Positions 60,455 to 64,000 of a stretch of DNA of 64,000 bases are shown in pieces. Each line of letters begins with the position of its first letter. Position 1 is the first letter of the stretch. The translations under genes were made by a program, and so were the position numbers. The DNA is taken from the NCBI GenBank assembly GCA_009908915.1, contig JAAAOJ010000003.1, positions 1 to 64,000 on the forward strand. The letters are read 5' to 3'. The notes beneath the pieces are model-generated. The model made no database searches, had not been told where the DNA came from, and saw only the letters and a program-made list of their open reading frames with translations. The stretch comes from Planctomycetota bacterium (lineage in GTDB: Bacteria > Planctomycetota > Phycisphaerae > SM23-33).

Positions 60455-61008
60455 CCCACAGCCCGTTCTTGACCCCTCTCCCTCCGGGAGAGGCCGGGTG
60501 AGGGTCTTCTGCCTTGACCCCTCTCCCTCCGGGAGAGGCCGGGTGAGGGTCTTCTGCCTTGACCCCTCTCCCTCTGGGAGAGGCCGGGGTGAGGGTCTTC
60601 TGCCTTGACCCCTCTCCCTCCGGGAGAGGCCGGGTGAGGGTCTTTTCTTCACCCAGGTCCTCAGGCCCTGCGTCAAGACCGCCCCCACCGGCTCGCCGAC
60701 TCGCCACCTCCCCCAAAGGGGGAGGGGTTTGGCAACTCAACCCCCAGACGGCGTTCTTACCCCTCTCCCTCCGGGAGAGGCCGGGTGAGGGTCTTCTGCC
60801 TTGACCCCTCTCCCTCCGGGAGAGGCCGGGTGAGGGTCTTCTCTTTCTTGTCTTTCTTGCCCGAGCCGCTGCGGACGTGGTAGGCTTCCGCCCATGACGG
60901 ACCGTACGGCCAAACCTGTCGAGGCGCCTGACGCCACACCGTCCGCGCGGCGACTGGCCGCTGCACCGATCGTGCTGGCCGTCCAATGCCGCCCTTTACG
61001 AGGCCCCA
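60455..61008 (+). repeat. Tandem REP array with an inverted long repeat
   Basis: A 45-base unit (GACCCCTCTCCCTCCGGGAG and so on, ending GGTCTTCTGCCTT) is repeated with starts at 60471, 60516, 60561 and 60607, and again at 60758 and 60803. Each has the CTCTCCCTCCGGGAGAG hairpin. Between the two groups is the inverted copy (60607-60727) of the long repeat from 1289-1447. There are no spacers, so this is not a CRISPR array. Confidence 0.85.
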
Positions 61009-62943
61009 ATGTCCATCATCATCGGCGAGAACATCCTGCACGCTTACGGCACGCTTGAGGTGCTCAAACACGTCTCGTTCCGCGTCTCGCGCGGCGACCG
61101 CATCGGCGTGGTCGGCCCCAACGGCGAGGGCAAGACGACGCTGCTGACACTCATCGCCGGGGCCTTCGCGCCGACGGCCGGCGACATTCACCGCCAGTCC
61201 GGCGTGGTGGTGGGCTATCTGCCGCAGGAACCGCCCAACCCCGTCGGCGTGAGCATTCACGACGCCATGCTCGCCGAGTTCAAGCCCGTACGTAAGATGG
61301 AATCCGAGCTCCGCGCCCTGGCCGAACGCATCGAGGCCCGGCCGGACGACGCCGACCTGATGGAGCGGTACGGGCAACTGCAGGCGACGTTCGATGCCGC
61401 CGGCGGATACAATTTCGAGCAGCGCATCGCCGAGGTGCTCACCGGCCTACACTTCCCGCGAGAGATGTGGAACCACCCGCTGGCCGAGTTGTCCGGCGGG
61501 CAGCGGACCCGGGCGGCCCTCGCGGCCCTGCTGCTGAAGCGTCCCGACGTGCTGCTGCTGGATGAGCCGACCAACCACCTGGACATCGAATCGGTCGAGT
61601 GGCTGGAGGGTTACCTCGGCAGCTATCGCGGCGCCCTGCTGGCCGTCAGCCACGACCGCTACTTCCTCGACAGCGTCACTCGCCAGACCTGGGAGGTGGC
61701 ATTCGGGAATCTGGACGTCTATACGGGCGGCTACAGCCGGTACGTCGAGCAGCGGGCCGAGCGTCACAAGGCCCAGATGCGCGAGTACGAGAAGCAGCAG
61801 GAATATGTCGCCAAGACGCGGGCGTTCATCGACGAGCACATCGCCGGGCAGCGCACGAAGGAAGCCCAAGGCCGACGGACGCGACTGGAGCGGTTCATCC
61901 GCGACGAGGCCATGCCCCGCCCGCCGATGCATAAGGCCATCGGCCTGACACTGTCGGCGGCAAGACGGGCCGGCGACATCGTCCTGCGCGCCAACGATCT
62001 GGTGATCGGTTACGCGCAAGACGCGCCGCTGCTGGCGGTGGAGCAACTGGAGATCCAGCGCGGCTGGCGCGTGGCGATCCTCGGGCCCAACGGCTGCGGC
62101 AAGACCACGCTGCTGCGCACGCTGCTGGGCGAACTGGACGCGCTGGCCGGCGAGATCCGCCCGGGCGCGAACGTCGCGACGGGATACCTCTCGCAGACCC
62201 ACCAGGAACTGTCCCCCCACGCCCGGGCCGTCGACGCCGTCTGCGACCGCGGGCGCCGCTGCCGCGAGGCCGTCGCGCGCGACCTGCTGGGTGCCCTGCA
62301 ACTCAGCGGCGACGATGCCGACAAGCTCATCAGCGAACTGTCCGGCGGGCAGCGCAGCCGCGTGATCCTCGCCCAGCTGATGGCCATCGACGCCAACTTG
62401 CTGATGCTCGACGAGCCCACGAACCACCTCGACATCCCCTCGACCGAGACCCTCCAGACCGCCCTGCAGACCTACGAAGGGACGCTGCTGTTCGTCAGTC
62501 ACGACCGGTATCTCGTCGAGGCCGTCGCCACGCACGTCTGGGCGGTCGAGGACGGCCATCTGCACGTCCTGCCCGGCGGCTGGGATGCCTACATTACCTG
62601 GCGAGACCGCCGGCGCAGCGGGACCGTATCGGGCGCATCGTCCGATACAGAATCCAGGGCCAAACGCCAGGCCACCCGGCAGGCCGCCCGCCGCCAGGCC
62701 AACGAGCAGAAGCGCCTGCAGCGCCGCGTGGACGATATCGAGTCCGACATCGAAGCTGTCGAAACCAGGCTCTCCGGCCTGAACGAGCAGATCTCCGCCG
62801 CCTCCCAAGCCGGCGACATGCAGACAGTCGCGTCGCTCGGCCGCCAGTACGAGACCCTCGACGAACAGCTCCGCAAGCTCTGGGCCGACTGGGAGCATCT
62901 TGGCGAAAAGCTCGGGTCAGGCACCGGGCAACAGCAGCGATAA
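61009..62943 (+). CDS. ABC-F family ATPase (EttA/Uup-like)
   Basis: 644 residues with two ATPase domains on one chain and no membrane part. Walker A motifs are GPNGEGKTTL and GPNGCGKTTL, each followed by LSGGQR and LLDEPTNHLDI / MLDEPTNHLDIP. The linker between them (AHKAQMREYEKQQEYVAK) is the ABC-F arm. A C-terminal coiled coil (about 560-635) is like Uup. The family acts on ribosomes. It lies alone between a repeat array and the CBM48 gene. Confidence 0.93.
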   Translation: MSIIIGENILHAYGTLEVLKHVSFRVSRGDRIGVVGPNGEGKTTLLTLIAGAFAPTAGDIHRQSGVVVGYLPQEPPNPVGVSIHDAMLAEFKPVRKMESELRALAERIEARPDDADLMERYGQLQATFDAAGGYNFEQRIAEVLTGLHFPREMWNHPLAELSGGQRTRAALAALLLKRPDVLLLDEPTNHLDIESVEWLEGYLGSYRGALLAVSHDRYFLDSVTRQTWEVAFGNLDVYTGGYSRYVEQRAERHKAQMREYEKQQEYVAKTRAFIDEHIAGQRTKEAQGRRTRLERFIRDEAMPRPPMHKAIGLTLSAARRAGDIVLRANDLVIGYAQDAPLLAVEQLEIQRGWRVAILGPNGCGKTTLLRTLLGELDALAGEIRPGANVATGYLSQTHQELSPHARAVDAVCDRGRRCREAVARDLLGALQLSGDDADKLISELSGGQRSRVILAQLMAIDANLLMLDEPTNHLDIPSTETLQTALQTYEGTLLFVSHDRYLVEAVATHVWAVEDGHLHVLPGGWDAYITWRDRRRSGTVSGASSDTESRAKRQATRQAARRQANEQKRLQRRVDDIESDIEAVETRLSGLNEQISAASQAGDMQTVASLGRQYETLDEQLRKLWADWEHLGEKLGSGTGQQQR

Positions 62944-63040
62944 CTCTAAACGACAGGCGGCTGAACGGGCTGATAGAGCAGCCGCTGCAGCCCCGGGCCT
63001 GAGAACTGCAGCGGCGCAAGTCCTCGCCACCGATCACAGC

Positions 63041-63382
63041 TTACGCGGCGAACATGCCTTCGTTTGGCGACTCCGAATCCACTTGTGCTGCGGGCACTGC
63101 CGCGATGCTGCCTCGCGGCACCCGGATGATGCTGTCCATGCCGAACCGTCCCGGCTCGAGGCCGCAGGACGCGTAGTCCGGGAACCACTCGCCGTCGGCA
63201 CAATAGCGAAATCGGTATTCGCCGGGAGGCAGTTGCACGCGCGCCCGCCAGAGTCCGCCACCCAACGGAATCATCTTGAGATTCCCGACGTGCCAGTCAT
63301 TGAAGTCGCCTGCAAGCCACACGCTGTTTGCCCCGGGGCGAAAAAACTCGAACTCGACCCAGCCATCGCCGACATTAGTCAT
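63041..63382 (-). CDS. Stand-alone CBM48/AMPK-type glycogen-binding protein
   Basis: 113 residues, made of one carbohydrate-binding domain: VEFEFFRPGANSVWLAGDFN, the DW and W residues of the sugar site (FNDWHVGN; GGLWRARVQLPPGEYRFRY) and DPDYA-like end FPDYASCG. It has no signal peptide or catalytic domain. AAAGGG lies before the ATG. It may bring glycogen to an enzyme or sense it; a glgP gene is 50 kb away. Confidence 0.83.
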   Translation of the reverse strand: MTNVGDGWVEFEFFRPGANSVWLAGDFNDWHVGNLKMIPLGGGLWRARVQLPPGEYRFRYCADGEWFPDYASCGLEPGRFGMDSIIRVPRGSIAAVPAAQVDSESPNEGMFAA

Positions 63383-63460
63383 CTACCTGCCCTTTCGTCG
63401 TTTCTGGGTTTTTCCATTGTTCCATTGTTCCATTGTTGCATTGTTGGATTTTGGATTTTG

Positions 63461-63580
63461 GACGGCTCCCTCAGAACTCCGGGGCAGTACCCATCAGCTC
63501 CATTTTCGTGACGTAACGTCTTCGTTTGCGTCACAACAAGGTTCTGCTTTTTCAGCCATCTGACTTCTGAGGGAGGCGTC
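63461..63580. mobile_element. MITE-like element, family 3, copy B (120 bp)
   Basis: The ends are GACGGCTCCCTCAGAA and TTCTGAGGGAGGCGTC, which are inverted repeats of each other. Read in reverse, the whole element aligns with copy A at 1527-1644. It sits between two pieces of GGATTTT-type microsatellite, as if inserted in it. Confidence 0.75.
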
Positions 63581-63581
63581 T

Positions 63582-63650
63582 GGATTTTTGGATTTTTGGA
63601 TTTTTGGATTTTTGGATTTTTGGATTTTTGGATTTTTGGATTTTTGGATT
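63582..63650 (+). repeat. Microsatellite, 8-bp unit GGATTTTT, about 8.6 copies
   Basis: GGATTTTT is repeated without a break. The unit length is not a multiple of three, so all frames stay open and give false FGFLDFWI-like translations. Confidence 0.95.
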
Positions 63651-63938
63651 TCGCATCTCGGCCGTCATACGAACACAAAACACGAAACAGCTTGCAGAAC
63701 GCCGACGAGAGCCGACGCCACAGCCGAGAAGGACGAATTACATCCGACATGGGCAAGGACGGGAAACGGCGGCTAACCACATTATCAGACGTTTCGATCC
63801 ATTCGACCGACCTGCCTCCATAATGCTCGCCGTATTCCGCTCTTTCCCATAATGGGATGTGTCATTGTGGCGAGGAAGATCCAAAGAGTCAATGGCTTTT
63901 CTTGGTTTTACTGATTTTTCTGCAAATAAGCTAATGTG

Positions 63939-64000
63939 GACACCTCCCTCAAGAGTCAAAGAGGCGGAAAAGCAAAACCTTTCTGTGACGCAAGCAAAGA
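63939..64000. mobile_element. MITE-like element, family 3, copy C (cut by window end)
   Basis: It starts GACACCTCCCTCAAGAGTC and goes on through GGAAAAGCAAAACC and GTGACGCAAGCAAAGA, the same order as copies A and B. The right end lies beyond the window. Confidence 0.65.

Larger units (their letters stand above)
63383..64000. other. AT-richer end with MITEs and microsatellites
   Basis: No gene is supported. It holds short CCATTGTT units (63420-63440), a MITE copy (63461-63580), an 8-base microsatellite (63582-63650) and the start of another MITE (63939 on). The segment 63654-63938 showed nothing clear. Frames here are products of the microsatellite. Confidence 0.6.

Noticed and set aside
60471..60845. 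Possible CRISPR array
   Set aside because: The repeats are directly joined with no unique spacers, and each unit holds the dispersed CTCTCCC/GGGAGAG hairpin. No cas genes are in the window.
62943..62975. Possible fourth copy of MITE family 1 after the ABC-F gene
   Set aside because: TCTAAACG and GAACGGGCTGATAG resemble one end, but no second end or matching interior was found.
63582..63776. Short frames reading FGFLDFWI repeats
   Set aside because: They are products of the 8-base microsatellite, which is open in several frames.

Overview
The window looks like chromosomal DNA from a GC-rich member of the Planctomycetota, most likely Phycisphaerae-like. The clues are a PEP-CTERM secreted protease, an McsA/McsB arginine-kinase pair in a didermic-looking gene set (secretin, lipoprotein, type IV pilus), several SPFH proteins and large secreted TPR proteins. 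This placement is inference from gene content; there is no rRNA or other phylogenetic marker here, and I recognised no tRNA or CRISPR array.

Layout. 1-2.2 kb: the end of a reading frame, a PEP-CTERM serine protease, then 1 kb of dispersed repeats. 2.2-4.5 kb (minus): a STAS / serine-kinase / STAS partner-switching module and a radical SAM protein. 4.5-6.5 kb (plus, divergent from the radical SAM gene): a GGCT-amidoligase-like fusion. 6.7-16.7 kb: a secreted TPR protein, glycogen phosphorylase, a VIT-vWA protein, ribulokinase and pdxJ, with three of the gene ends carrying copies of one TA-flanked MITE-like element. 17-29 kb: dapA, then a long minus-strand housekeeping run pheA-tpiA-secG-yicC-gmk-rpoZ-coaC-coaB-(small Cys protein)-dut-ftsK-glycosyltransferase. 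29-43 kb (minus): a nearly complete type IV pilus/secretion machine: secretin, TPR lipoprotein, major pilin with its own promoter and terminator, pilMNOP, pilB, pilT, pilC and two minor pseudopilins. 43-55 kb: three SPFH (HflK/HflC-like) proteins, an ABC-2 ATPase, a permease and a 669-residue anchored protein in one direction, and a second ABC-2 permease divergent from them. 55-63 kb: a heavy-metal P-type ATPase, mcsA-mcsB, a xylose-isomerase-like TIM-barrel protein, a tandem REP array, an ABC-F ATPase and a stand-alone glycogen-binding (CBM48-like) protein. 63.4-64 kb: MITE copies and an 8-bp microsatellite.

How the genes fit together. The pilus cluster has extension and retraction ATPases, the platform, the alignment complex, the secretin and pilins, so it should make a retractile pilus; a prepilin peptidase must be encoded elsewhere. 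Glycogen phosphorylase and the CBM48 protein point to storage-glucan use. The SPFH/ABC-2 block looks like a membrane-quality-control or export module. 

Most unusual items: (1) a fusion of a gamma-glutamylcyclotransferase-like domain to an amidoligase/GCS-like region; (2) a SecG carrying two chitobiase-C-terminal-like repeats; (3) a MITE family with TA ends sitting exactly on stop codons; (4) a STAS protein with Asp at the phospho-Ser position; (5) a secretin with a tail of about 365 residues; (6) a duplicated translation start in front of pilT; (7) a decayed RHH antitoxin beside a second MITE-like element.
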